Translations under genes and position numbers: made by a program | Part shown: in pieces, positions 5,488 to 14,682 of the stretch | Position numbering within the stretch: the stretch's first letter is position 1 | How the letters are laid out: the number at the start of each line of letters is the position of its first letter | Notes under the pieces: model-generated | Seen by the model: only the letters and a program-made list of their open reading frames with translations | Databases searched by the model: none | Told to the model about the DNA's origin: nothing | IMG/VR virus record: IMGVR_UViG_3300046001_005644 | Coordinates: 1 to 35,189 of that record | DNA: 35,189 nt | Strand: one strand, 5' to 3' | Origin: a virus

Positions 5488-7167
5488 TTAAACCACCCGA
5501 ATCTGTAGCGCTGTTCCGATTCTATAAAGCCCGCCAAGAGGTATGCCCCCCGCAGCTGCGCCAGCGTCATTCGCAAATGCCTGAATGCCAGAAAATACAA
5601 CGGCGCGATCATTTCTAAACATGGCTACATTATTCCCAGCCGAATCCGCAAACACCGCCGAGTATGCGGTTGCTGTCTGGTCTTTACCCTTTAGATATGC
5701 CCTTACGCTGGCAACCGGAACGGAGCCGAAGCCAAATTGTCCCGATGAATCTTTAGTCAAATGATTCGATGTGTCTGTCCATGTTCGCGTGGCGGTTCCT
5801 GAAGTGGAAACCCCATTCATTACCGTTTTAACTGTTGCATCGGATAGGCCACCCGTTAAACAATCATCACCACCAGATACAAGATTGACAACTTGGTCAG
5901 CATTTGAATGAAGGATGCTCGGCGATACCGTATTGCCAGCAGAAAACACATAATCTGTCGGGCCATGATAAACAGTTGCCCCTACAGGGTTGTAAATATA
6001 ATTCCCTGTAATCGTCATGCTTTTATTTTGTACGCCGCCCGCAAATGTATTAATCTCGGGGGCGAAATTAGATTCGCAATGGTTATTACTAAACACAAAA
6101 CCCGCTACGCCCTGAGTCAATACAATACTTGACTGTATCCCCTCGATCACATTCCCATCAATTACTAGACCACTACAGCCGCGAGAGCCATCGACAGAAC
6201 GAACTAATGTACTTCCGTTTTCCACAACGCATGAATTAAAACGCACATCATATAGACCAACGGAATTGATAAAACTTGCTGGAGTGTTGCGGATATTGCA
6301 GCCAACAAAGTGCATTGTTTGAACGTATGTATCTGAAAGAATGCAGCGCATTAAAGCAAAACGGCAATCATCAAAACGTACACGTAAATATTTTTTTGAA
6401 AGCACAAAACTTTCATTAAAAATAGATGAAGTCTCAAAATGCAAATCTTTGAACTTTACAAATTCAACTTTAGGATCAACCGTCACCGAAATTGTGCTAT
6501 CAAAGATTGTCACCGCGCCCGTAGTGTAAAATCCTGCACCAGCACCGTCTCCACGGATTACAAAATCGCTTAACGTGGTATCCACCAGACGATCAATATT
6601 GACCGATGCCGTAATTAAACATCTGCCTGGTATAACCAATTCAGGCCAACGTGTAAATGTTGCGCAATGATTGATTGCAAGCTGTAGCGCGTCCTGCATT
6701 GGCACAAGTGCCGTTCCTGCTAATATGCTGGCCTTTTGTGCTGCTGACATAAAATCCCAGAGATTTACTTCTAGTCTTTCCTTTTCCTGCAATGTTGTTG
6801 CTGTTGCGCCAATTGCGGAAGAAATATGCCCTACTAGAGAACTTCCAGAAGATGCCGCAAGAGCAATAGCAAATGCAATTGATTCTGAATCATTGCCTGC
6901 AATATTGTTTTCCGTCCATTGAGTGGCCCCCGCCTCATTCTTTAAAACAAACTTATACACAATGGACGAATCAAGCCATAATGTTGCCTCACCGCGAGAA
7001 TCTAATACAATTGGGTTAGTATTGAGCGAAGTCAGCGCGGCATCTTGCCATGTGCTTGTGGGCGTGGTCGATCCGGTTAAATAAGTCTCCAGCGTTCCGT
7101 TGACTAATGGCACGCCGAGCGAGTCGAGAAACTGGTATTTTGGTATTGTTGCTATGGTTCCGGTCAT
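5488..7167 (-). CDS. Tailspike / tail fibre, 559 aa
   Basis: The N-terminal about 85 residues (PKYQFLDSLGVPLVNGTLETYL through GEATLWLDSSIVYKFVLKN) match the widespread virion-attachment domain of podovirus tailspikes. A region with short repeating V-x-F-x-N/C patterns (about 170-420) looks like a right-handed beta-helix, expected to bind or cut surface polysaccharide. The C-terminus (GGIPLGGLYRIGTALQIRV) is a common fibre end motif. ATG 7167 is preferred over 7194 because 7194 lies inside a terminator hairpin and has no ribosome binding site. It is separated from the upstream gene by that terminator. Confidence 0.85.
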   Translation of the reverse strand: MTGTIATIPKYQFLDSLGVPLVNGTLETYLTGSTTPTSTWQDAALTSLNTNPIVLDSRGEATLWLDSSIVYKFVLKNEAGATQWTENNIAGNDSESIAFAIALAASSGSSLVGHISSAIGATATTLQEKERLEVNLWDFMSAAQKASILAGTALVPMQDALQLAINHCATFTRWPELVIPGRCLITASVNIDRLVDTTLSDFVIRGDGAGAGFYTTGAVTIFDSTISVTVDPKVEFVKFKDLHFETSSIFNESFVLSKKYLRVRFDDCRFALMRCILSDTYVQTMHFVGCNIRNTPASFINSVGLYDVRFNSCVVENGSTLVRSVDGSRGCSGLVIDGNVIEGIQSSIVLTQGVAGFVFSNNHCESNFAPEINTFAGGVQNKSMTITGNYIYNPVGATVYHGPTDYVFSAGNTVSPSILHSNADQVVNLVSGGDDCLTGGLSDATVKTVMNGVSTSGTATRTWTDTSNHLTKDSSGQFGFGSVPVASVRAYLKGKDQTATAYSAVFADSAGNNVAMFRNDRAVVFSGIQAFANDAGAAAGGIPLGGLYRIGTALQIRVV

Positions 7168-7180
7168 GGCTGCCCCAATG

Positions 7181-7203
7181 AAAAAAGCCCGCATATAGCG
7201 AGC
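7181..7203 (-). terminator. Rho-independent terminator upstream of tailspike
   Basis: Read on the minus strand, GCTCGC-TATAT-GCGGGC forms a six-pair stem (one G-T pair) followed by TTTTTT. It lies between the ejection-protein gene and the tailspike start, so late transcripts should partly stop here unless antiterminated. Confidence 0.75.
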
Positions 7204-7217
7204 TGGAAAGGTTTAAT

Positions 7218-7313
7218 ATGGAATTTACTGATTGGCTTTGGATTAAGTTCTGGGTAGTAATTGGCGTTGCATGCGTCTATAAATTTTTCATGGGATACTA
7301 TGGCAAGGATTAA
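7218..7313 (+). CDS. Small membrane protein encoded against the late operon, 31 aa
   Basis: ATG 7218 has a strong GGAAAGG six to seven bases upstream. The peptide has Trp/Lys-rich ends and one hydrophobic segment (WVVIGVACVYKFFMGYY). It fills the 115-base gap between two late genes but runs on the opposite strand, and its TAA overlaps the stop of the ejection-protein gene. Tiny single-segment membrane proteins like this are common phage cargo. No promoter of its own was identified. Confidence 0.55.
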   Translation: MEFTDWLWIKFWVVIGVACVYKFFMGYYGKD

Positions 7314-9748
7314 TCAGCATTTGCAGGGATTAAAATCCTGCTGCTTGTTGCGCCGTTTTTATTAATCAGATCCAACAGCTTATTTGCTTGCACCTTGTCA
7401 CCCGATTTTAACGCCGCCGCCAGATCATTTGGATTAGCAAGCAGACGAGCCAAATTATTGTTTAGCTTATCACCCGCTTTTTCATTGATCACTTTAATTA
7501 TTGGATCTGAATAAGCGCCAATAAATGGGATTTTCTTCCCTAAAATATTAGCCGCTTTACTGTCCAAAAATCCGAGCTTCTTTAATGCCTCTATTTTTTG
7601 AGCTGTATCAGGCCCAGAAACACGCCCCAAAAGCTCGGTTTTGATGCTATTTGTTACGGCATCGCCCACCGCTTTTAATGTGGCTTGCTCTTTGGCATTA
7701 AATAGCTCTTTACTTGCGCCAGATCTCGACCGCATCCATGCTGTAAATTTACTGGTTAAATCGCCAGAAACGTTGCCAGTTCCCGCCGCTTCATTAATAG
7801 CAAACCGCTTCATCTCATCCATTAAAGCAGGCTGATCTCCAATTAGCCGCTTGAATGACTGCATATCCTCGACCTGCGAGCGCCGACCACTGAAAAATTT
7901 ACCTGGTATCTCTGCGCCCTGAACTAAAGCCTGACCATCTCCACCTTGTTTAAATATGCCTTTTTGTGGGCCAGTTTCAAACTTGTTCATCTTTTCGGCG
8001 TGCATTCTTAATGCTTCCCGATACCTATCGCCCATGCCTTTAGGGAAAAACTCACCCTCGCCGACAGACTCACCCGCAGCGCGATTAAGGCGAGAATCAA
8101 TCGCCGCTTTCATCTCCTGCAATGCCGCCGCATCTTGATTGTCACCACTTAATTTTGCTTTTTTCGCTTGAGTTCCTATAGATGATCTTAGGTTTTGAAT
8201 TGTGTTTAAAGGTACAGCCTTGCTGACAATTTCCGCTTGCTGTGGTGCGCCCTGCGCCGCTTCCATTGCTCTTTGATACATAGACTCCGCACCACTACCA
8301 GCGTATATTTTTTCACCGCCAGCAGAATCGTGGAGCATGTTTAACAAGGTTGCCGGATCATTGTCCGGCAGGTAGCCTTGTTCGTGCATTCTCTCTGCCA
8401 TGCGTTCTATTGAAACGCCTTTATTCGGCTTGACCAAGTTATTAAGACCAGACTCACGCAGGTTTTTAATTTCCCCTGAAAGCTCTTTCCCAGATCTCGA
8501 AATGGTATTAATACCGCCAGCACCGCGCACCGCTGAAACAAGATCCATTGCGCCTTTTTCTGCTTTCAATGGAGCAACGCCGCCTATTTTTTCCGTTCCT
8601 ACTTGAAACGCTTTATCAATAGCCGCCTGAACCTGCCCACCAGTGCCAAAAGTACCATCACCCAAGTATTTAGACTGAGCGCCGACAAGATCATCGAAAG
8701 GTAAATGAATAGCAGACTGACCGAAAGGATCAATGCCATCAAAAGCCTGACCCACTCGCTTAGTCGCGTCACTTCTAGCGCCCATTGCATATTTCTGGAT
8801 TGCACCGCCAGCAGTATCAGCAGCATCTTGCACGCTGATCCCAATCGGCGCAATTTTCTCCAATGCCGCTTTGTATGCTTCTTGCTGCAATCTTTCAGCG
8901 TCACCAATGGCATTAGTTCCCGCCGTTTTAAGCGTTCTTTGCAATTGGCTTGTAACCGGATTTTGTAATATTTGAGGCACTGTCGGCGCATAACCTGCAA
9001 GCGCGTTTTGTGGCATTGGCCCGGGCTGTAAAGCGCTAATTAATTGTTCAGGTGTAACGCCGAGGGAATCAGCCAATTTTGCAGCAAGTTTATTTTCTGA
9101 TGGCCTATTAACAGAGCGAACGCCGCGCCCAATCATTCCAGCAAGACCGCCGAAGCCCTGCGCCGCCACTGGCAAGGCACCGCCAATAAAGGCACCAGTG
9201 CCAACGTGTTCAGGATCAATAAGCGCCATTGATGCCGCGCCAGATCCAGCGCCACCCAATCCACGAAGTAGCACGTTTGCAGCAAGACCAGATCCAACCT
9301 CGCCCGCTTTAACTCCAGTAGTAAAACCGCCCGTTCTCAGTGATTGCGCCAAAGCATTAGCCACAGGAGCCGCACGACCGATATGTGGAGCGATCATGCC
9401 AACACTCTTACCAAGCACGCCGCCGACTGGCAAAGTTCCGATTATCTCGCCCGCTACCTTGCCAACTGCCGCAGTATTCGGGTTTTCCTCCGCATACGGC
9501 GCAAGTTCTCCCGCTAATTTCTTTTTGCCATATGCCGCATCATTGACCAGCCAATCGCCGACAGTATCGCCACCGATTGATTTAATGCCCTTGCCAATGA
9601 GATTTTGCGCACCAAGAGCAACACCGCCCAGACCAGCGCCAGCCGATGCAAGCGCTGTCGTTGTGTAGCCTGGTGCGTCTTTGGCTTGCTTTGTTTCATT
9701 TTCTTTTTCTAGCCGCAATCTAAACTCGAACTCTTCGTTTTCGTTCAT
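7310..9748 (-). CDS. Internal virion / DNA ejection protein, 812 aa
   Basis: A large protein whose N-terminal about 220 residues are rich in Gly and Ala with amphipathic, membrane-active-looking helices (ALASAGAGLGGVALGAQ, GAGSGAASMALI). The rest is helical and charged. Its place, last of three genes after the gp10-like gene, is that of P22 gp16/gp20 ejection proteins, which leave the virion to form a channel across the envelope. No lytic transglycosylase motif is visible. It overlaps the previous gene by ATGA (9745-9748). Confidence 0.75.
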   Translation of the reverse strand: MNENEEFEFRLRLEKENETKQAKDAPGYTTTALASAGAGLGGVALGAQNLIGKGIKSIGGDTVGDWLVNDAAYGKKKLAGELAPYAEENPNTAAVGKVAGEIIGTLPVGGVLGKSVGMIAPHIGRAAPVANALAQSLRTGGFTTGVKAGEVGSGLAANVLLRGLGGAGSGAASMALIDPEHVGTGAFIGGALPVAAQGFGGLAGMIGRGVRSVNRPSENKLAAKLADSLGVTPEQLISALQPGPMPQNALAGYAPTVPQILQNPVTSQLQRTLKTAGTNAIGDAERLQQEAYKAALEKIAPIGISVQDAADTAGGAIQKYAMGARSDATKRVGQAFDGIDPFGQSAIHLPFDDLVGAQSKYLGDGTFGTGGQVQAAIDKAFQVGTEKIGGVAPLKAEKGAMDLVSAVRGAGGINTISRSGKELSGEIKNLRESGLNNLVKPNKGVSIERMAERMHEQGYLPDNDPATLLNMLHDSAGGEKIYAGSGAESMYQRAMEAAQGAPQQAEIVSKAVPLNTIQNLRSSIGTQAKKAKLSGDNQDAAALQEMKAAIDSRLNRAAGESVGEGEFFPKGMGDRYREALRMHAEKMNKFETGPQKGIFKQGGDGQALVQGAEIPGKFFSGRRSQVEDMQSFKRLIGDQPALMDEMKRFAINEAAGTGNVSGDLTSKFTAWMRSRSGASKELFNAKEQATLKAVGDAVTNSIKTELLGRVSGPDTAQKIEALKKLGFLDSKAANILGKKIPFIGAYSDPIIKVINEKAGDKLNNNLARLLANPNDLAAALKSGDKVQANKLLDLINKNGATSSRILIPANAD

Positions 9749-11010
9749 TTTTGCCCCGCTTTAAATTGCTGATAACGGCGCTCTTTTTCAGCGTCAGAAT
9801 ATGCGCCACCAATAGCCGCGCCCTGATTTTCATATCGAGACGTGTCAAGCTCTGGCTTGCCATAGTTTGCGCGGACATTTTCAACATTCAACTTATGCAA
9901 GCCAACTGCCCGAGCATTGATTTTCTTAATCTCACCAAGCCGCTGTTTAACTAGCTCTGTGTCGTTGATATTCTCGAATAGCTCATTCCAAGCCCTTTGT
10001 GCGTCACCGTCAGTCTGAACGCCTGAATTAAGACGAAGAGAATCATTGCGCATTTTCTCAATAGATGACTTAAACGATGATAGATTGCGACTCTCTTCGC
10101 TAGATCCGATGGTGTTATCTCTTGCCTTATTCAAAGCATTAGAAACAAGCCCAAATTTCAATTTCTTTCCGTCTATTTGCTTCAATACAGCATCAATATC
10201 TGATTGCGTATTACTTGCAACTCCGATTGCATCAAGTGCAGTCTGTTGCATTTTCAATGCTTGCGATGGCAGTGGCTTCGACTCGTCAGCAATCCTTTTT
10301 GCCTCAGCCCTAGATTCACCAACATCCTGGCCGCGAACCGTTATAGCCTGCCCATTTGCCGCAGTTTTCGCAGTACGTTTGCTGTTTTCTATTGACGCTC
10401 CAACAGTCGCCGCATTATTCAATCCTGATTGCGTATTATTTGCTACTGTATTGGCGTCAACCATTGTCTTATCTGCCAATTCTTTCGGCGTAAGCATAGA
10501 CCTAACCTGACGCATGCTCCAAGCAGGAACCTCTGCATCCGATTTTGGCATTGTTGACATTAAATGTTCGTAAGTTTGCTGATCTAGCCCGCCCGATCTA
10601 GCGTGTCTGTCCAGGCTGTTTTGAATATCGGCAACGGTAGAGAAGTTTGATAGCTCCGTTATTTTTGAGTGCAAATTTGCTTGCGATGTTTTAAAATCAG
10701 ATGAACTTGCATCACTGACGTTCTTTTGTGCCGATGCTTTATCCTGCTGAATCTTTGCCAGTTTTGCTGCCATTTCATTGGCTTGACCTGCAAAGCCGTT
10801 TGAATAAAGCATGTTCATGTTTCCGGTGTCATCACCAGGACGCATTTTGCCTATTACCTCGCGGAGCTTATTGCTTTCACCAAGCGCCCGCACTGCCTCA
10901 TCTTCGTTACGCTGCATCACATTACGGTCTAGTCTCTGCTTCATGTAGTCATTTTCAGACATAGCAGGAGGCAGCATATTTTGATAGAAAGATGTGTCAA
11001 CTTGCGCCAT
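9745..11010 (-). CDS. Probable ejection/internal virion protein, 421 aa
   Basis: Almost wholly helical and rich in Ala, Asn, Gln, Lys and Glu, with low-complexity coiled stretches and no cysteine. It lies between the gp7-like gene and the 812-aa gene, and all three together match the three-component ejection set of P22-like phages (gp7, gp20, gp16). The likely role is DNA delivery after adsorption. The assignment is mainly positional. The start at 11010 is just upstream-coupled to the previous gene (one base between stop and start). Confidence 0.65.
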   Translation of the reverse strand: MAQVDTSFYQNMLPPAMSENDYMKQRLDRNVMQRNEDEAVRALGESNKLREVIGKMRPGDDTGNMNMLYSNGFAGQANEMAAKLAKIQQDKASAQKNVSDASSSDFKTSQANLHSKITELSNFSTVADIQNSLDRHARSGGLDQQTYEHLMSTMPKSDAEVPAWSMRQVRSMLTPKELADKTMVDANTVANNTQSGLNNAATVGASIENSKRTAKTAANGQAITVRGQDVGESRAEAKRIADESKPLPSQALKMQQTALDAIGVASNTQSDIDAVLKQIDGKKLKFGLVSNALNKARDNTIGSSEESRNLSSFKSSIEKMRNDSLRLNSGVQTDGDAQRAWNELFENINDTELVKQRLGEIKKINARAVGLHKLNVENVRANYGKPELDTSRYENQGAAIGGAYSDAEKERRYQQFKAGQK

Positions 11011-11011
11011 A

Positions 11012-11725
11012 TTAAACCCCGAATTTCATTGGTGACTTCATATAATCGGTTGCTTGATTTGCCAAGTTTCCAGCAAATCTGCCCTGTGCCATATAGCCAG
11101 CCGCCCGCGCATTTGCTCCCTGTATTAAATTATTTCCAACATTTAACGCATTGCCAGATCTCAGATTTGCATTATTTGAGGATAAATTTGAGCCAAGATT
11201 GCCCGCATAATCTGCCGCATGTTGGCCTGTTCCAATAATCCCTGACAATCGGTTAAATTGGCTGTTCTGGTCTTGGTTGAATCGGTTGTATGCGTTGCCG
11301 TATTCCTGAGATGCCATGCCTTGATTGTAATCAGCCGAAGCCTTTACAGCCGCGCCAGAGAGCAAACCACCACGTGCCGCCATGCTTCTATCAATTCCCT
11401 TTTGCCCTTGAGCCAAGCGCCATTGATAGCCGGGGTCGGCATTAAAATCTCCCGCGCCAAATTGTTTAGAAAGTGCGCCATAGTTTTGCGAATTAGCATC
11501 ACCACCAAGCCCCATTAATTCCATCAGGCGATTCTGTCCTTTTAGCCCACCATCCAAATACGGCTGTTGCTGCGCCATGCCGATGCCATACATATTCTCA
11601 TTTTGGGCAATTGATTCTTTTGTCGCCGCCTCACTTCTCACAGAAGCCGCATGTGTTGCTGCCTCTTGCTTTTTTGCTGCCTTATTCGATGTGAATAGGC
11701 CGATTGCATCATTCCAAAAGCTCAT
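11012..11725 (-). CDS. DNA transfer protein, P22 gp7-like, 237 aa
   Basis: ATG 11725 is chosen because AAGGAG lies seven bases upstream; longer in-frame starts run into the previous gene. The product is Gly/Ala/Asn/Gln-rich (NAYNRFNQDQNSQFNRLSG) and contains the DPGYQWRLAQGQKGIDRSMAARGGLLSG stretch, split here as DPGYQWRLAQGQ and SMAARGGLLSG. This pattern is frequent in phage DNA-injection proteins. It is the first of three probable ejection proteins. Confidence 0.75.
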   Translation of the reverse strand: MSFWNDAIGLFTSNKAAKKQEAATHAASVRSEAATKESIAQNENMYGIGMAQQQPYLDGGLKGQNRLMELMGLGGDANSQNYGALSKQFGAGDFNADPGYQWRLAQGQKGIDRSMAARGGLLSGAAVKASADYNQGMASQEYGNAYNRFNQDQNSQFNRLSGIIGTGQHAADYAGNLGSNLSSNNANLRSGNALNVGNNLIQGANARAAGYMAQGRFAGNLANQATDYMKSPMKFGV

Positions 11726-11735
11726 GATTTTCTCC

Positions 11736-12074
11736 TTATGTTGTTTCGTAACCGGATGCAACCAAAGACACGCCAGCGCCCGCACTAGCAAGCGCTTGGA
11801 TCATGCCGCCCGCTGCTAATGTCTGACCGATAGCTGATCCAACGTTAAGCGATTCACCCGCCGCCAGAGTACGCGCAGAGAGAATGCAATTTGCTGCCGT
11901 AGCAGAGCCGCCAGATGGCACAAGATACAATGTCGCAGTCAATGCGCCCGCCGTGGTATTCGTCACGGTACAGGCCGAGATTGTGACCAGCGTATTGGCA
12001 CCCGCTGTGAAATAAGTAGCCGCCGAAGTAGTCAGCAAAGAACCTGCCACAAGTCTTAAAGGTAGTCGTTGCAT
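11736..12074 (-). CDS. Small virion-region protein, beta-rich, 112 aa
   Basis: The Thr/Ala/Gly-rich sequence with alternating hydrophobics (NTLVTISACTVTNTTAGALT and LAAGESLNVGSAIGQTLAAG) predicts a compact beta-sandwich. AAGGAC seven bases before ATG 12074 supports the start. It lies between a gp10-region gene and the ejection genes. Similar short proteins occur in tail or head-completion regions of P22-like metagenomic phages, but I cannot name a function. A decoration or tail-completion role is possible. Confidence 0.65.
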   Translation of the reverse strand: MQRLPLRLVAGSLLTTSAATYFTAGANTLVTISACTVTNTTAGALTATLYLVPSGGSATAANCILSARTLAAGESLNVGSAIGQTLAAGGMIQALASAGAGVSLVASGYETT

Positions 12075-12082
12075 GTTTGTCC

Positions 12083-12520
12083 TTATGTCATTAAGCCAGC
12101 GTTAATAAGCGCTGTTCTGATGTTGTTTAAAAGAGTTATTGCCGCATCACGATTCACCGCCGTGTCATACCCGCCCGCTGCTGTGCCGACACCTCCCGCA
12201 GGAGCTGCGCCGCCTGATGCTTTAGGCGTAGCAATTTGTGGCTGCGTAATGTCTTGGAATATCGTGTCAGTGAAAAAAGGTTGCTGCGTCATTTCAGTCA
12301 TTGCCGCTTCTGCGATAGGCTGCGAAATTGTGTCTGTGGCTGCGCTACTTGTTGAGTTTGGAGCGACTAGATCAGCGAGAACATCGACCCCGTTGTCACC
12401 GAGTGGCCCACCTATGCGCGAAAAAACAGTTTGCAATGCTCTGTAAGCTTCTGGTGTCAGTGTTCCGTCAGGCTTGACGAACTGAATACGGGCAGGAAAG
12501 AGATTTAAGATCGTTGACAT
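12083..12520 (-). CDS. Virion-region protein with conserved N-terminus, 145 aa
   Basis: The first 40 residues (PARIQFVKPDGTLTPEAYRA, then LQTVFSRIGGPLG) are a pattern seen at the start of several podovirus tail-region proteins. The remainder is low-complexity with a Gly/Ala-rich linker and a C-terminal helix (AITLLNNIRTALINAGL). The ATG overlaps the previous stop (TAATG), with GGGGA seven bases before it. It may bridge tail machine and ejection proteins. The function is unknown. Confidence 0.65.
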   Translation of the reverse strand: MSTILNLFPARIQFVKPDGTLTPEAYRALQTVFSRIGGPLGDNGVDVLADLVAPNSTSSAATDTISQPIAEAAMTEMTQQPFFTDTIFQDITQPQIATPKASGGAAPAGGVGTAAGGYDTAVNRDAAITLLNNIRTALINAGLMT

Positions 12521-13944
12521 TAGCTAGTCCCCGAAGTGGCATCGACTAGCGCACCGATCACGACAAAGCGAACGGGATCAGTCATTGAAATCTCCCAAGA
12601 ACGATTTCGACCTTGCCCAAGCCGATTGAATTTAGCCCGTGAGCTATATTCGCCAGAGAAGCCAACCGAAGTAGTTTTTGTATTGCTCCAAGTGTTGCCG
12701 CCATCGTTTGAATATCTCAGCATCAGCGTGGCAGAATCGCCCGTAGAGAGGCCAACACCTGTGCGCATGTCAATCTGTAGGTCTTGGAAAAATAAACGGT
12801 TCTGGAGCTGCTCATTTGTTGCCGCGACACGTAAGCGCAGTATGTTGTCGCCATCGTCCGTGAAGTAATCCATGTCGAGGACATACATGCGTCCATCTTC
12901 CCAGTCACCAACCAGATGCAAGTCACCTAGCATCATGTGACAAGATGGACGCCATTGAGACTCAACGCCCGTGGATGGCTTTCTGTAGCTACGTTCATGC
13001 CACATCTGGGAAGCAATGTCGTAAGCCCACGTCTTTCCAGCAGTTGGAAACGTCAGGATATAAAACCAGTGGCCTTCTTGTTGGTAGATCAGTGCAAAAG
13101 CGTCTGAAATATCGCCATACTGTGAGATAGCGTATTCGATTGCGTGAGTAGATATCCGCTGTGGACTGTAGCCATTTGCCCGCCACACCACGCCCGCACC
13201 CGCCTCTGTGCCACCCAACCAAAATACTGTGCTGTCCATCTTGGCAATCGTTGCCGCTGCCGAGCATCCCTGTTCGATGAATGTATTGCCAGAGCGCTCC
13301 ATAGGGAATGCGGCATTTCCGGTATTGAACCAAATCTCGCCAGAATGATCACCGAATAACCACACCTCACGATGTGCCGTGATAATGCCCACCGTGTTAT
13401 CCGGTGCACCCTCTGCACTGGCAAAGTCCAATCCATCCCACGTTCCACCGTCAAGGATTGCAGACAAGTAAAATTTCTGCGATCCGTCACCAGTCACCAG
13501 AAAATAGCTATCGTCGTAAGTCGCACGCTTAACGCCATTCGGGAAAGCGGGATCAATAATCTGCGCAAGTGTCGAAGCCGCTACCGTCACGATATAGCCG
13601 CTTGTACCGTCAACAATGAGAAGCTGCCCGCCATTCGATGCAATGCTGATTTGCCCTGCACCCGTATTGACTGAGCCGACCACTGTAAACGTGAAATCTT
13701 GCGCAATCTTGTACACGACAGAGCCAGCCACCACCCACGCATAGCCCGCCTCAGCGATACCGCCGCGCACTGGATAAGTGGGCAACGTGAGAACCTTGCG
13801 AAGCCCGGGCGTACCGTATAAGGCCAGTGGAGCGCGTCCGTTGCTTTCGTCTAGCTCAACGAAACAGTTCAATGTTCTTTGAGCGTCAACGTTGGAGCTT
13901 CTCGCCTGATAACTCTGGCCGATGAATGGGATTTTTATCTTCAT
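12520..13944 (-). CDS. Tail accessory factor, P22 gp10-like (packaged DNA stabilisation)
   Basis: The 474-aa protein starts with KIPFIGQSYQARSSNVDAQR and LNCFVELDE, the hallmark of the Phage_stabilise family, and continues as a beta-rich propeller-like protein with WLGGTEAGAGVVWRANGY near the middle. In P22, gp10 binds gp4 under the portal and closes the head, holding the DNA in. It overlaps the gp4-like gene by ATGA (13941-13944), keeping the same order as P22 4-10. Confidence 0.9.
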   Translation of the reverse strand: MKIKIPFIGQSYQARSSNVDAQRTLNCFVELDESNGRAPLALYGTPGLRKVLTLPTYPVRGGIAEAGYAWVVAGSVVYKIAQDFTFTVVGSVNTGAGQISIASNGGQLLIVDGTSGYIVTVAASTLAQIIDPAFPNGVKRATYDDSYFLVTGDGSQKFYLSAILDGGTWDGLDFASAEGAPDNTVGIITAHREVWLFGDHSGEIWFNTGNAAFPMERSGNTFIEQGCSAAATIAKMDSTVFWLGGTEAGAGVVWRANGYSPQRISTHAIEYAISQYGDISDAFALIYQQEGHWFYILTFPTAGKTWAYDIASQMWHERSYRKPSTGVESQWRPSCHMMLGDLHLVGDWEDGRMYVLDMDYFTDDGDNILRLRVAATNEQLQNRLFFQDLQIDMRTGVGLSTGDSATLMLRYSNDGGNTWSNTKTTSVGFSGEYSSRAKFNRLGQGRNRSWEISMTDPVRFVVIGALVDATSGTS

Positions 13945-14624
13945 ACGCCAGACAAGAATCGAGTTAAGTTAGAGACACCGACAGCCGAAGAAAGAACAGG
14001 TACGACAACGTTTGTTTTGCGTATAGCTTTGCGTGCGAGGAAAGCGTTTTTTGCTACTGATGCGGGCAACTCCCTTACACCTGGAGCCAGTTCTTCTGCA
14101 AGGCTGTAAGCAATCGCCCTGCGATACCCTTGTGCCAGTGGATAATCAGTCGTTAAGTTTGCGAACTCGCTTAAATCAGACTGCACTTGCAGATGCAATT
14201 CGGCGCTTGCTGTTGGGTATGGATAGAGATAGATTTTCGCTGTTGGCAGCGCGGCATCGTAATAGCCATACGCAGGTATATTGCTGCCAACTGTTTTATA
14301 AGCGATGTTGTTGTATTCCTCGCGTGTGATCCACTCGATCGGAAAATCAACGCCGCCAGATCGCACGAAAGAGCCGTTTTCAACTGTGGCAGGCCGAGGA
14401 ATATTGACCATCATTGAGGGGCCGACCGTAATCGGGTTACCTGAGATTGTGGCGACAACTTCCTGCACTGATACGATAAAAAAGTTTTGCGTATTCCATG
14501 AGTCGATCATGTCGTTCAACACGCCAAGCGCATAGCTTGTGTCAGTACCAGAGAGCGCCTCGCCGGGGTCTTTGAAGCCAATCAACGAGTACGCCCGTTC
14601 GATTAGAGAGAGTGCATTAGCCAT
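13941..14624 (-). CDS. Tail accessory factor, P22 gp4-like
   Basis: The 227-aa product has the start ALSLIERAYSLIGFKDPGEA and LGVLNDMIDSWNTQNF, characteristic of the P22 tail accessory factor gp4 / head-completion family, followed by a beta region and a C-terminal helix. It joins the portal to gp10. No muramidase motif was confirmed. It sits after the coat gene and its terminator and is coupled to gp10. Confidence 0.88.
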   Translation of the reverse strand: MANALSLIERAYSLIGFKDPGEALSGTDTSYALGVLNDMIDSWNTQNFFIVSVQEVVATISGNPITVGPSMMVNIPRPATVENGSFVRSGGVDFPIEWITREEYNNIAYKTVGSNIPAYGYYDAALPTAKIYLYPYPTASAELHLQVQSDLSEFANLTTDYPLAQGYRRAIAYSLAEELAPGVRELPASVAKNAFLARKAIRKTNVVVPVLSSAVGVSNLTRFLSGV

Positions 14625-14646
14625 TTTCTACCCTTAAATAAGTAAA

Positions 14647-14675
14647 GAAAAACCCACCCCCAAAATGAAGGTGGG
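14647..14675 (-). terminator. Terminator after the coat gene
   Basis: On the minus strand a CCCACC / GGTGGG stem (14653-14658 with 14670-14675), an 11-base loop, then TTTTTC. It lies eight bases after the coat stop codon. Confidence 0.8.
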
Positions 14676-14682
14676 CAGGTCT

